Part shown: in pieces, positions 30,294 through 38,611 of the stretch
Numbering within the stretch: position 1 is the stretch's first letter
How the letters are laid out: every line of letters starts with the position of its first letter
Made by a program: the position numbers and the translations under genes
Assembly: GCF_029323795.1 (NCBI RefSeq)
Contig: NZ_CP119758.1
Span: forward strand, 3,596,001 to 3,660,000
Length of the DNA: 64,000 bases
Direction of reading: 5' to 3'
DNA from: Zobellia alginiliquefaciens
Lineage (GTDB): Bacteria > Bacteroidota > Bacteroidia > Flavobacteriales > Flavobacteriaceae
Notes under the pieces: model-generated
Databases searched by the model: none
What the model was told of the DNA's origin: nothing
The model's input: the letters and a program-made list of their open reading frames with translations, nothing else

Positions 30294-31985
30294 ATGTGGA
30301 ATTTCTTATCGAACACCTCAATTTTCAAGTCCATAGTTTGTGCATTTTTGCTGATGCAAATAGCATGCGCTCCAAATAATGAAAAAAATATAGATGCAGA
30401 AGTGGTCATTTATGGTGGCACATCTGCCGCCATTGCTACAGCGGTGCAATTGGCAAGAATGGATAAATCGGTCATTATTGTTTGTCCGGAAACCCATATT
30501 GGCGGACTCTCATCTAGCGGATTGGGATTCACCGATTTGGGAAATAAAGAGGTCATCGGTGGTATTTCAAAAGAGTTTTATCAAGAAGTATACAAGCACT
30601 ACCAAAATGAAGAAGCTTGGAACTGGCAACCAAGGGAAGAGTATGGTAACGAGGGGCAAGGTACTACTGCTATAGATGATGAACTCAAGACCATGTGGAC
30701 ATTTGAGCCCCATGTTGCTGAACAAATCTTTGAGCAATTTATAAAGGAGCATAACATTACCATACATCGCGATAAATGGCTCGATAGGGAAAAAGGGGTA
30801 GAAGTAGAGAACGGCGTGATCAAATCTATCACCATGTTAGACGGGGAGAATTATAAAGCCAATATATTCGTTGATGCCACCTACGAAGGAGATTTAATGG
30901 CAGCTGCAGGTGTCAATTATCATGTAGGTAGGGAAGCTAATAGTGTATATGGTGAAGAATGGAACGGCGTACAAAAAGGCATTTATCACCATAGCCACAA
31001 CTTTCAACAGCTGAATATTAGTCCGTATGTAATACCTGGCGATTCCACCAGCGGTGTGCTTCCAAGAATATCAACAGCGCCACCTGGTGAAAATGGTTCG
31101 GGTGATAAAGGTGTGCAGGCATATAACTATAGATTATGTACTACCAATGCAGAAGGTAACGTGGTACCTTTTGAGAAACCAGAAAATTATGACCCAGCAC
31201 AATATGAGTTATTGAGAAGGGTGTTTGAAGGTGGTAGATATTCCATGTTCGGAGGAGGAAAGATTCCCAATAAAAAGCGCGATGTCAATAACGTAGGACC
31301 GTTCAGCTCAGATAATATTGGAATGAATTACGATTATCCCGAAGCATCTTATGAAAAGAGAAAAGAAATATTGCAAGAGCATATAGACTATCACAAAGGT
31401 TTGCTTTATTTCTGGGGTCATGATGAAAGTGTACCGGAGCGATTTAGAACCAGCATTAAAAAGTGGGGACTTGCCAAAGACGAGTTTGTGGATAACGGTC
31501 ACTGGCCCTATCAAATTTACGTTCGCGAAGCTAGAAGAATGATTGGGGAATTTGTAATGACAGATAACGAGATCCTAGGTAAAAAGAAAGTGCAGAAACC
31601 AATAGGTATGGGTTCTTACGCCATGGATTCCCATAATGTTCAACGCTATATCACCAAAGAAGGTTATGTACAAAATGAAGGTGATCTAGGAATAGAACCA
31701 GACGCTCCATATCAAATACATTTAGGAACAATCTTACCAAAGCAAGATGAATGTAAAAATTTATTGGTTCCTGCGGCGGTCTCTAGTTCGCACATTGCAT
31801 TTGGTTCTATAAGAATGGAGCCTGTGTTTATGATTTTGGGTCAAAGTGCAGGTACACTTGCCGCGATGGCCATAGATGCGGATAAAAATATTCATGATGT
31901 TGACTATACGGCTTTAAAGGAGCAGTTGCTTAAAGACGACCAAGTGTTAGAGTATAATAAACAACTAGTTGAAGCGTCTAAATGA
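30294..31985 (+). CDS. Secreted FAD-dependent oxidoreductase lipoprotein
   Basis: The 563-residue protein has a lipoprotein signal ending IAC (Cys25), so it acts outside the cytoplasm. The dinucleotide-binding start is EVVIYGGTSAAIATAVQLARM with ETHIGGLSSSGLGFTDLG, typical of the FAD_oxidored family (PF12831). DATYEGDLMAAAGVNY and AREARRMIGEFVMTDNEI are conserved in the group, as is the C-terminal FGSIRMEPVFMILGQSAGTLAAMA. Members are frequent in PULs but most lack known substrates. Oxidation of a sugar hydroxyl or a carbohydrate-linked group is an inference. Its stop overlaps the start of the SGNH gene (ATGA), indicating translational coupling, and a DUF1080 relic lies two genes downstream. 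Confidence 0.8.
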   Translation: MWNFLSNTSIFKSIVCAFLLMQIACAPNNEKNIDAEVVIYGGTSAAIATAVQLARMDKSVIIVCPETHIGGLSSSGLGFTDLGNKEVIGGISKEFYQEVYKHYQNEEAWNWQPREEYGNEGQGTTAIDDELKTMWTFEPHVAEQIFEQFIKEHNITIHRDKWLDREKGVEVENGVIKSITMLDGENYKANIFVDATYEGDLMAAAGVNYHVGREANSVYGEEWNGVQKGIYHHSHNFQQLNISPYVIPGDSTSGVLPRISTAPPGENGSGDKGVQAYNYRLCTTNAEGNVVPFEKPENYDPAQYELLRRVFEGGRYSMFGGGKIPNKKRDVNNVGPFSSDNIGMNYDYPEASYEKRKEILQEHIDYHKGLLYFWGHDESVPERFRTSIKKWGLAKDEFVDNGHWPYQIYVREARRMIGEFVMTDNEILGKKKVQKPIGMGSYAMDSHNVQRYITKEGYVQNEGDLGIEPDAPYQIHLGTILPKQDECKNLLVPAAVSSSHIAFGSIRMEPVFMILGQSAGTLAAMAIDADKNIHDVDYTALKEQLLKDDQVLEYNKQLVEASK

Positions 31986-32728
31986 GAATAACCAGAAATC
32001 ATATCATTTTCATCGCATTGTTTTTTGCAACTTCATTATCAACCCATGCTCAAGTAATAAATGCCGGTGTGGGCGGTAACACTACTGTACAACTTTTAGA
32101 AAGATTACAAAATGATGTATTGGAAAAAAAACCAGATCTGGTAATAGTAATGGTCGGTACCAATGATATGCTGAATTCTAGAAAGTTGGTTTCATATCGG
32201 GCATATGAAGATAATTTAGAGCATATCGTAAAAAGCATAAAGCAAACGCATAGTAAAGTAATACTTATGACTTCACCTCCGGCAGATTCCGTGTATTTGT
32301 TTAAAAGGCATGATAAAAAGTTGTTCAATGAGGCACCCAACGTTAAATTAGATAGTGCAAGAAATAGTGTGTCTCGTGTAGCAAACAAAATGTCGGTGCA
32401 TTATCTGGATCTATTTCAGATTTTTAAAGATATGGATTTGCCAAAACACAACATCGATTTATTTTTTAAGAATATAAGCAATAGTGGTGCCGCGGACGGA
32501 GTGCATCCTACGGCGTTGGGCTATCGGTTTATTGGTGAACTGGTATTCCACTATTTAAAGGAAAACCAGCTACTGGAAAAGTCTCAGAAAATCATTTGTC
32601 TAGGCGATTCTATAACCTATGGCAGTGGTATGCAAGGCAGGGGAACAGCTACGGGAGATACCTATCCCGCAATACTTCAAAATTTTATAAAAGAATACAA
32701 CCGTGTAAATAGAACAACCAAGAACTGA
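31982..32728 (+). CDS. Circularly permuted SGNH/GDSL-family esterase
   Basis: The 248-residue secreted protein (signal ending THAQ) has all SGNH blocks but in rotated order. Straight after the signal comes VINAGVGGNTT (block II Gly), then VMVGTNDM (block III, Asn61) and DGVHPTALGY (block V, Asp172 and His175). Only afterwards, at residues 205-215, comes IICLGDSITYG, the block I that normally opens the protein and carries the nucleophile (Ser210), followed by DTYPAILQNFIKEY, which normally leads into VINAG. The domain is complete, so it should be an active esterase or deacetylase. It is coupled to the FAD oxidoreductase by a 4-base overlap and may act on the same glycan. Confidence 0.85.
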   Translation: MRITRNHIIFIALFFATSLSTHAQVINAGVGGNTTVQLLERLQNDVLEKKPDLVIVMVGTNDMLNSRKLVSYRAYEDNLEHIVKSIKQTHSKVILMTSPPADSVYLFKRHDKKLFNEAPNVKLDSARNSVSRVANKMSVHYLDLFQIFKDMDLPKHNIDLFFKNISNSGAADGVHPTALGYRFIGELVFHYLKENQLLEKSQKIICLGDSITYGSGMQGRGTATGDTYPAILQNFIKEYNRVNRTTKN

Positions 32729-32740
32729 AAAAACTAAACA

Positions 32741-33097
32741 ATGAGAAATCACCGATTATTACTTATCTGCGTCACACTAATTGTAAATGTGGGTATCTCC
32801 AATGGACAAAATCAAAAGAAGTTTGAGAATGGTTTTATACAATTGTTCAATGGTGAAAATTTTGATGGTTGGCATCTAAAACTGAGGAATGGAGATAGTG
32901 CCAAGGCGAAAGAAGTATATACTATTGAAGATGGTATGGTGCATGTTTTTAAGTGCATGCCAGATAGTTTCGGCAACATCGTGTTGGAGTTTAAAGAAGG
33001 AGAACTTCTATTGCATAACGAAGTCCCTATCACTATAACCTAAGAACATTCGGAGAAGAAATTTAATGCTGATGCATTACGAAAAATTGAATTGTAA
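32741..33097 (+). pseudogene. Chimeric relic: DUF1080 N-terminus joined to lyase C-terminus
   Basis: A 100-codon frame (32741-33043) starts with a signal peptide and a DUF1080-like (3-keto-disaccharide hydrolase) opening, GFIQLFNGENFDGWHLKLRN and YTIEDGMVHVFKCMPDSF. From about residue 77 it changes to NIVLEFKEGELLLHNEVPIT, which matches the C-terminal tail of the lyase at 23245 (NVVLERKDGKWYVHNEVPVK). After the TAA at 33041 the same frame continues as EHSEKKFNADALRKIEL to a second stop at 33095-33097, the expected end of a lyase. This looks like a deletion that fused the head of one gene to the tail of another, followed by a nonsense mutation. A functional small secreted protein is unlikely. 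Confidence 0.75.
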
Positions 33098-33111
33098 TAA
33101 ACTGACTTAAA

Positions 33112-34314
33112 ATGAGAGACGAAATCTTAATACGAAACCATTCAAATAGAATCCGGATTACCATATTGTGCTTATTTACAGTTATCGCATGTGCTTACGG
33201 ACAGCAGAATGATACGAGCTTCAAAGGAAAGTCGTATTTCCCTAAATTCAGTTGGGACACTACGCCTATGTACTATCATTTTGGAGATATTGACCGGGTA
33301 TTGGAACCAGAAGAGATTCAATTTATATCAGATAGAACGGATTTTATCTGCATGGAGAAATCACATGCATACAACCAGCTTGGTGACCAGGTATTGGGTA
33401 CAAAGCATGAAGTTGAGGCATTTCATAAAGTGAAGCCAGATGTTAAAGTGTTGTTCTACTACAATTCGTATGTGGTATGGCCTTTCTCCCAATTTAATAA
33501 AGAATTCACTCGGGAAGGCATTGTAAAAAACAAAGAATTGACCAAGTTTTTGGCCCGTGATCCCCAGACTGGAAAACTTTTGGAAAAGACAAACGGACCT
33601 GCATTTTCGTACTATTTTGATGCCTTAAACCCTGAATTTCGTGAATGGTGGGTGGCATCGGCCGTTGAGGGTGTTAAAATTTCAGGTTCTGACGGAATAT
33701 TTGTCGACCGAATGAATGTAGATGAGAATTCTGATTATCATGTAGACGATTTAGCGGAATTAGCAAAAGCCAAAGGGAAAATGATGGCTGCCCTAAAAGA
33801 ACAAATGGGACCTGATAAAATACTAGTAGGGAATAACGCGGCTCGAACCAAAGAGGTTTTTCCTCATTGTGATGCGTTTATGTTCGAGCATTATAATTCA
33901 TCCGTGACCAATAAAGAAAATTTGCTTAAAGAATGGAGCGATATGGCCCGCATTGCGGAAGCTGGTAAAATATCAATCTATCGCTTTGGAGCCAAAGGAA
34001 AAGGTAAAAATGATATTACCAAAGGGGCTACAAAGACGGGTGGAATAGAGAAGAGGTCTCATGATCAGTTAGAATTTCACCACGCATGTTACCTCATAGG
34101 CGCTCAGCCATATTCTTATTTTCAATGGAATTGGGGTTGGAATCTAGCAGATGGTAATTTGGTTGATTACCCTACATTACAAAAACCGTTAGGAAAGCCC
34201 AAAGGAGCTTTTAAACGTGAAAAACCTGATGGTTGGGTATTTACACGAGAATTTCAACATGCAAGTGTTTGGGTGGATACGGAAGCAAAAACCGCAAAAA
34301 TTACCTGGCATTAA
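33112..34314 (+). CDS. Putative TIM-barrel glycoside hydrolase (GHL15-like)
   Basis: The 400-residue secreted protein (signal ending CAYGQ) resembles the hypothetical glycosyl hydrolase family GHL15 (PF14885). Barrel-like strands are visible: FICMEKSHAYN, VKVLFYYNSYVVWPF, FDALNPEFREWWVASAVEG, SGSDGIFVDRMNVDENSD, ILVGNNAART and CDAFMFEHYNSS. Acidic residues at strand ends (Asp in DGIFVDRM, Glu in FMFEHYN) are candidate catalytic groups. No activity is known to me for this group. Its position between esterase, lyase relic and sulfatases makes it a good candidate for an uncharacterised endo- or exo-acting enzyme on the same polysaccharide. Confidence 0.6.
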   Translation: MRDEILIRNHSNRIRITILCLFTVIACAYGQQNDTSFKGKSYFPKFSWDTTPMYYHFGDIDRVLEPEEIQFISDRTDFICMEKSHAYNQLGDQVLGTKHEVEAFHKVKPDVKVLFYYNSYVVWPFSQFNKEFTREGIVKNKELTKFLARDPQTGKLLEKTNGPAFSYYFDALNPEFREWWVASAVEGVKISGSDGIFVDRMNVDENSDYHVDDLAELAKAKGKMMAALKEQMGPDKILVGNNAARTKEVFPHCDAFMFEHYNSSVTNKENLLKEWSDMARIAEAGKISIYRFGAKGKGKNDITKGATKTGGIEKRSHDQLEFHHACYLIGAQPYSYFQWNWGWNLADGNLVDYPTLQKPLGKPKGAFKREKPDGWVFTREFQHASVWVDTEAKTAKITWH

Positions 34315-34612
34315 TGGGTTAAAGATGTCACGGATTTATTAGAGTCTTCTTTGTTGCTATACTCAATTTAAGCGCTATTGACCATGATAGTACAAGATGG
34401 TGTAGAACGTATAAAAGTTTAGTTTTATACCCAAACATTGCTCAAAGGATTTTTTGATATAGAAATACGTCCTTAGATTTTTATTGCCCTGATATCACCT
34501 TGATTTTAAGCAAAATGAATCATGAGTGATAGTATAGGGCATATAGTTTATATCCTATTTGTAGCGCTAGAATTACTTTGCAATTCAATAATAATTTGAA
34601 AATTTAGTTAGA
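34315..34612 (+). promoter_or_regulatory. Intergenic region upstream of sulfatase gene
   Basis: This 298-base gap probably holds a promoter for the sulfatase-to-kduD run. GTATAAAA (34409-34416) and TTTTATAC (34423-34430) form a perfect 8-base inverted repeat with a 6-base spacer. TTTATATCCTATTTGTAGC at 34547-34565 recurs in front of the GH29 gene at 45686 and near the left edge of the window. No open frame of interest was seen. Confidence 0.4.
34547..34565 (+). promoter_or_regulatory. Shared TTTATATCCTATTT element, copy B
   Basis: TTTATATCCTATTTGTAGC ends 47 bases before the sulfatase ATG at 34613. Fourteen bases are identical to 45639-45652 upstream of the second GH29, and 19 of 20 positions match 160-179 apart from one inserted A. 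It may be a promoter core or regulator site shared by these units. Confidence 0.4.
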
Positions 34613-36052
34613 ATGACTATTCGTTTTGTTTCTTTTTTGATGTTAATAGTTTCATTTTTATCTGCCGAAGCACAGGCCGAAAAAAAATCGAAACAACCCA
34701 ATATTGTTGTTTTTCTATGTGATGATTTGGGCTATGGAGATTTATCGGCATACGGACATCAAACCATAAAAACACCGAATATCGATAAGCTAGCGGAAAC
34801 TGGTATAAAAATGACCGATTTCTATTCCGCGGCACCCGTTTGCTCTCCATCCCGAGTTGGCCTTCTTACTGGCCGTAGTCCCAATAGAGCGGGTATTTAT
34901 GATTTTATCCCGGGTCCTAAACAGAGTGAAGATTTGCGTCATTTGGTCCATCTTCAGAAAGGGGAAGAAACTATTCCTGAACGTTTAAAAACGGTAGGAT
35001 ATGCTACAGCTTTGGTTGGGAAATGGCACTGTAGCTCACTTTTTAACAATCCGGCACAGCCACAACCCGATTATTTTGGATTCGATTATTGGTTCGCAAC
35101 ACACAATAATGCTTCACCTAGTCATGAGAACCCTAGAAACTTTGTTAGAAATGGCGAAAAAGCAGGTCTTATTGAAGGTTTTAGTTGTCAGATTGTGGTT
35201 GATGAGGCTATCGATTGGCTCGATAAAAAGGAGAATAATAATCCTTTCTATTTACAAGTAACTTTTCATGAACCTCATGAACCCATAGCTTCTCCAGAGG
35301 ATTTGGTTCAGGAGTATTTACCATATTCTAATGGTCGTGCCGAAGCCGAGTTTTATGCCAATGTAGCCAATGTAGACAAGGCAGTGGGTAGGTTATTGGC
35401 ATATTTAGAAGAAAACGGTACGGATAACACTTTGGTTATTTTTACTTCGGATAACGGACCGGAAACATTTTCGCGTTATTCTGGTGCAAAACGAACCTTT
35501 GGACAGACCGGAGGGTTAAAAGGAAGAAAATTATGGACGACCGAAGCTGGTTTTCGCGTTCCTGGAATCGTAAAATGGATCGGGAAGGACACCTATAACG
35601 GTACAACCGATGCCGTAGTTTCTGCACTTGACATTTTGCCCACACTTTGCGAAATTACCGGCGCTAAATTGCCAAATAGAGAACTTGATGGGGAATCTTT
35701 TGCTTCTCTTCTAAAAAATGGACAGTTTAAAAGAAAAAAACCGCTAATTTGGGGATTTTATAATGCATTGAACGAACACCAGGTCGCTATGAGACACGGT
35801 GATTATAAAATATTGGCCAGACTGAAGAACAATGGGGAGTATCTTCCCAACCTTAACAACATGTATAAGGGAAACGAAGAACTGATTAAGAGTAGTGAAT
35901 TGACCGATTTTGAATTATATAATTTAAGGGATGATAGCAGGGAAGCCTCAAACTTGGCTACCGTTGACCCAAAAGTTTTTAATCAAATGAAGAATTTGCT
36001 TCAAAAGGAATATCAAACTCTTTTGAACGGTAGTCATATCTGGCAAGAATAA
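34613..36052 (+). CDS. Formylglycine-dependent sulfatase (family S1)
   Basis: The 479-residue secreted protein (signal ending AEAQA) has the S1 arylsulfatase layout. Metal-binding starts at NIVVFLCDDLGYGDLSAYG, the formylglycine site is PVCSPSRVGLLTGR with Cys77, and GKWHC supplies the usual active-site Lys and His. LVIFTSDNGPETFSRYSG binds the metal and sulfate, and TGGLKGRKLWTTEAGFRVPGI is the Lys-containing segment near the active site. The C-terminal subdomain (about 380-479) is normal. It removes sulfate from the target glycan, probably in the periplasm. It is followed at 24 bases by a second sulfatase. Confidence 0.93.
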   Translation: MTIRFVSFLMLIVSFLSAEAQAEKKSKQPNIVVFLCDDLGYGDLSAYGHQTIKTPNIDKLAETGIKMTDFYSAAPVCSPSRVGLLTGRSPNRAGIYDFIPGPKQSEDLRHLVHLQKGEETIPERLKTVGYATALVGKWHCSSLFNNPAQPQPDYFGFDYWFATHNNASPSHENPRNFVRNGEKAGLIEGFSCQIVVDEAIDWLDKKENNNPFYLQVTFHEPHEPIASPEDLVQEYLPYSNGRAEAEFYANVANVDKAVGRLLAYLEENGTDNTLVIFTSDNGPETFSRYSGAKRTFGQTGGLKGRKLWTTEAGFRVPGIVKWIGKDTYNGTTDAVVSALDILPTLCEITGAKLPNRELDGESFASLLKNGQFKRKKPLIWGFYNALNEHQVAMRHGDYKILARLKNNGEYLPNLNNMYKGNEELIKSSELTDFELYNLRDDSREASNLATVDPKVFNQMKNLLQKEYQTLLNGSHIWQE

Positions 36053-36075
36053 TCGGAATAATTATAAATATAGAT

Positions 36076-37734
36076 ATGAACAGAATTGGGTTTAGAACAG
36101 TAAAAATGAGGAGCTATTTAGTGGCACTTACCGGTGTTTTAGCATTTGTGGGGTGTAACGAAATTAAGGAAACGAAAAAGCCTGAAAAAGCGAAACAACC
36201 CAACATTTTGTTCATCATGTCCGATGATCATGCCTACCAGGCCATCAGTGCTTACGATAATAAATTGGTACAGACTCCCAATATAGATCGCTTGGCAAAA
36301 GAAGGTATGTTGTTTACCAATGCCAGTGTAACCAATTCAATTTGTGCCCCCTCAAGAGCGACTATTCTCACGGGAAAACATACTCACATTAACGGTAAGA
36401 TCGATAACCTGATGCCGTTTGATACCACGCAGGTTACTTTTCCGCAGATTTTTCAAAAGAACGGTTACCAGACCGCCATGTTCGGCAAGCTACATTTTGG
36501 AAACAATCCAAAGGGAGTTGACGAGTTTATGATCCTTCCGGGACAGGGACATTATATCAACCCTGATTTTATTACATCCAAAGGAGATACTACTATTACC
36601 GGCTATGTTACGGACATTATTACCGATGTTACTTTAAATTGGCTAAAAGAAGACCGAGAAGAAGACAAGCCCTTTATGATGATGTACCTTCATAAGGCAC
36701 CACACAGACCATGGTGGCCAAGTCCAGAAAAATTCGAGGAGTTTACAAAGAAAGAATTTCCTGAGCCGGAAACCCTGTTCGACGATTACAAAAATAGGGG
36801 AACGGCTGCAAAAACAGCAGAAATGAACTTGCTAAAACATATGATGTACAGTCATGATAGCAAGATAAGACCGGAACTGGTAGAGAAAATGGGAGATAAG
36901 GTAACTCCTAAAGTAGAGGAATTCGAGAACGGGTTTTATGGCCCGTACGATCGTGCAAATAGCGAACAAAAAGCGAAGTACGATAAGATATTAGATGAAA
37001 TTAATGCCTATTTTGAAAAGAATTGGCCATCAATGACAGAGGAGGAAAAGATGCGATGGAAATACCAACGCTACATGCAAGATTATTTAGCTTGTATTTC
37101 ATCGGTTGATGATAATGTAGGTAGAGTACTAGACTATCTGGAGGAAAGTGGATTGGCAGAAAATACCATAGTAGTGTACACTTCCGACCAAGGATTTTAC
37201 TTGGGTGAGCACGGCTGGTTCGATAAACGATTTATTTATGACGAATCATTTAAGACCCCACTCATCATAAAATGGCCAGAGACTATTAAACCCGGTTCTG
37301 TAGAAAATGAAATGGTTCAGAATCTGGATTTTGCCCCTACGTTTTTGGAAGCTGCAGGTATTGATGTTCCTTCGGATATGCAAGGGGAAAGTCTAATGCC
37401 GCTATTAAAAGGAGAAAGTGAAAAGTGGGATAGGGATGCGGTATACTATCACTATTATGAATACCCTAGCGTACATATGGTGAAGCGCCATTATGGTATC
37501 GTTACCAAAGAATTTAAACTGGCGCATTTTTATTACGATGTAGATGAATGGGAATTGTATGATAGATTGAAGGACCCTAAAGAACTGAACAATGTTTTTG
37601 ATGATCCAGAATATGCCGAAACCGTAGAAGAACTACAAGCTAAGCTTAAAGAACTTAGAAAGAAGTATAAAGACTCGCCAGAATTAGACCAGAAGTATAT
37701 AGACATTTATAAGGAAATGGAGGCAAAAAAGTAG
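36076..37734 (+). CDS. Formylglycine-dependent sulfatase (family S1), lipoprotein
   Basis: The 552-residue protein has NILFIMSDDHAYQAISAY, formylglycine site SICAPSRATILTGKHTHING with Cys90, FGKLHFG, and VVYTSDQGFYLGEHGWFDKRF, the pattern of the mucin/heparan-desulfating S1 group (LGEHGWFDKR). A lipoprotein signal ends FVGC (Cys27); Met11 at 36106 would give a tidier signal and may be the true start. Compared with its neighbour it has an insertion of about 60 residues before the second Asp segment. It sits between another sulfatase and two proteins of unknown function, in one run of closely spaced genes leading to kduI and kduD. Confidence 0.92.
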   Translation: MNRIGFRTVKMRSYLVALTGVLAFVGCNEIKETKKPEKAKQPNILFIMSDDHAYQAISAYDNKLVQTPNIDRLAKEGMLFTNASVTNSICAPSRATILTGKHTHINGKIDNLMPFDTTQVTFPQIFQKNGYQTAMFGKLHFGNNPKGVDEFMILPGQGHYINPDFITSKGDTTITGYVTDIITDVTLNWLKEDREEDKPFMMMYLHKAPHRPWWPSPEKFEEFTKKEFPEPETLFDDYKNRGTAAKTAEMNLLKHMMYSHDSKIRPELVEKMGDKVTPKVEEFENGFYGPYDRANSEQKAKYDKILDEINAYFEKNWPSMTEEEKMRWKYQRYMQDYLACISSVDDNVGRVLDYLEESGLAENTIVVYTSDQGFYLGEHGWFDKRFIYDESFKTPLIIKWPETIKPGSVENEMVQNLDFAPTFLEAAGIDVPSDMQGESLMPLLKGESEKWDRDAVYYHYYEYPSVHMVKRHYGIVTKEFKLAHFYYDVDEWELYDRLKDPKELNNVFDDPEYAETVEELQAKLKELRKKYKDSPELDQKYIDIYKEMEAKK

Positions 37735-37821
37735 ACTGATATTTGATAGGATAAATAGCAAAACTTCTTCAAGTATAAAGGAAGAGTTTACTCAAGAAGA
37801 AATAGGAGGAGAGAAGAGAAG

Positions 37822-38580
37822 ATGATTTTAAAAGTACTTATGAATAACAGAATTAAAAACAATATACTACTAATCCTACTGCTCGTAGGGTCAATTACGC
37901 ATACCGTAATAGGTCAAGAAGAAAAGGTGAAAATTAATGATACGTTTACAGCAGATGCTAGTCTAATGTATTTGGATTCTTTTGAATTGGGGATGGAAAA
38001 TTGGAAGGTTGAGCAGATGCCTGGAGGCACGGTAGCCTTAAAGGATGGAAAGATGGAAATTACAGATGTTGCCGGTTGTACGGTCTGGCTCATGAAAGAA
38101 TTGCAAGGCCCACTTATGATAACCTACGATGCTTATGTAATAGATGAAGGTGGACCACAAGATCGTGTATCAGACCTTAATTGTTTTTGGATGGCAAAGG
38201 ATATGGAAAACCCGGATAATCTTTTCGCTAACTCTGCGAAACGTGGCGGTAAATTTTCAAACTACGACCATCTTAGATTGTACTATATGGGGGTTGGTGG
38301 CCACGATAATACCAAAACCCGTTTCCGTAGGTATAGTGGAGATGGTGAACGGCCGTTGTTACCAAAATATGATTTGTCAAAAGAGAAATATCTTCTAGAG
38401 GCGAATGCGTTGACCCAGATAAAAATTATAGCCTACAACGGAATCATTCAGTACTACCGAGACGGGGAATTAATTATAGAGTATAATGATCCAAACGCAT
38501 ATTCCTCAGGATATTTCGGTATTAGGACAGTTAACAATCACATGACCATAGATAATTTTAAGGTCTATAGTCTTGAATAA
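37822..38580 (+). CDS. Secreted DUF6250-like concanavalin-fold protein
   Basis: The 252-residue secreted protein (signal ending VIGQ) contains YLDSFELGMENWKVEQMPGG, ITDVAGCTVWLMKELQGP, LNCFWMAKDMENPDN, YDHLRLYYMGVGGHDNTKTR, KIIAYNGIIQYYRDGELII and a final IRTVNNHMTIDNFKVYS. This is the pattern of DUF6250, a jelly-roll domain found near pectin- and uronate-processing genes. It may bind glycans or be an enzyme; nothing in the sequence settles it. AGGAGGAGAG a few bases before the ATG is an unusually strong ribosome binding site for this genome. The gene lies 31 bases before a DUF4861 gene and both probably act together. Confidence 0.65.
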   Translation: MILKVLMNNRIKNNILLILLLVGSITHTVIGQEEKVKINDTFTADASLMYLDSFELGMENWKVEQMPGGTVALKDGKMEITDVAGCTVWLMKELQGPLMITYDAYVIDEGGPQDRVSDLNCFWMAKDMENPDNLFANSAKRGGKFSNYDHLRLYYMGVGGHDNTKTRFRRYSGDGERPLLPKYDLSKEKYLLEANALTQIKIIAYNGIIQYYRDGELIIEYNDPNAYSSGYFGIRTVNNHMTIDNFKVYSLE

Positions 38581-38611
38581 AAAATAGCATAGTAACACTA
38601 AAACGTAACTC

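Noticed and set aside
34409-34430. GTATAAAA/TTTTATAC hairpin as a terminator
   Set aside because: The stem is only A/T-rich with no T-run after it and it stands about 95 bases after the GHL15-like gene; it is mentioned only as an inverted repeat.
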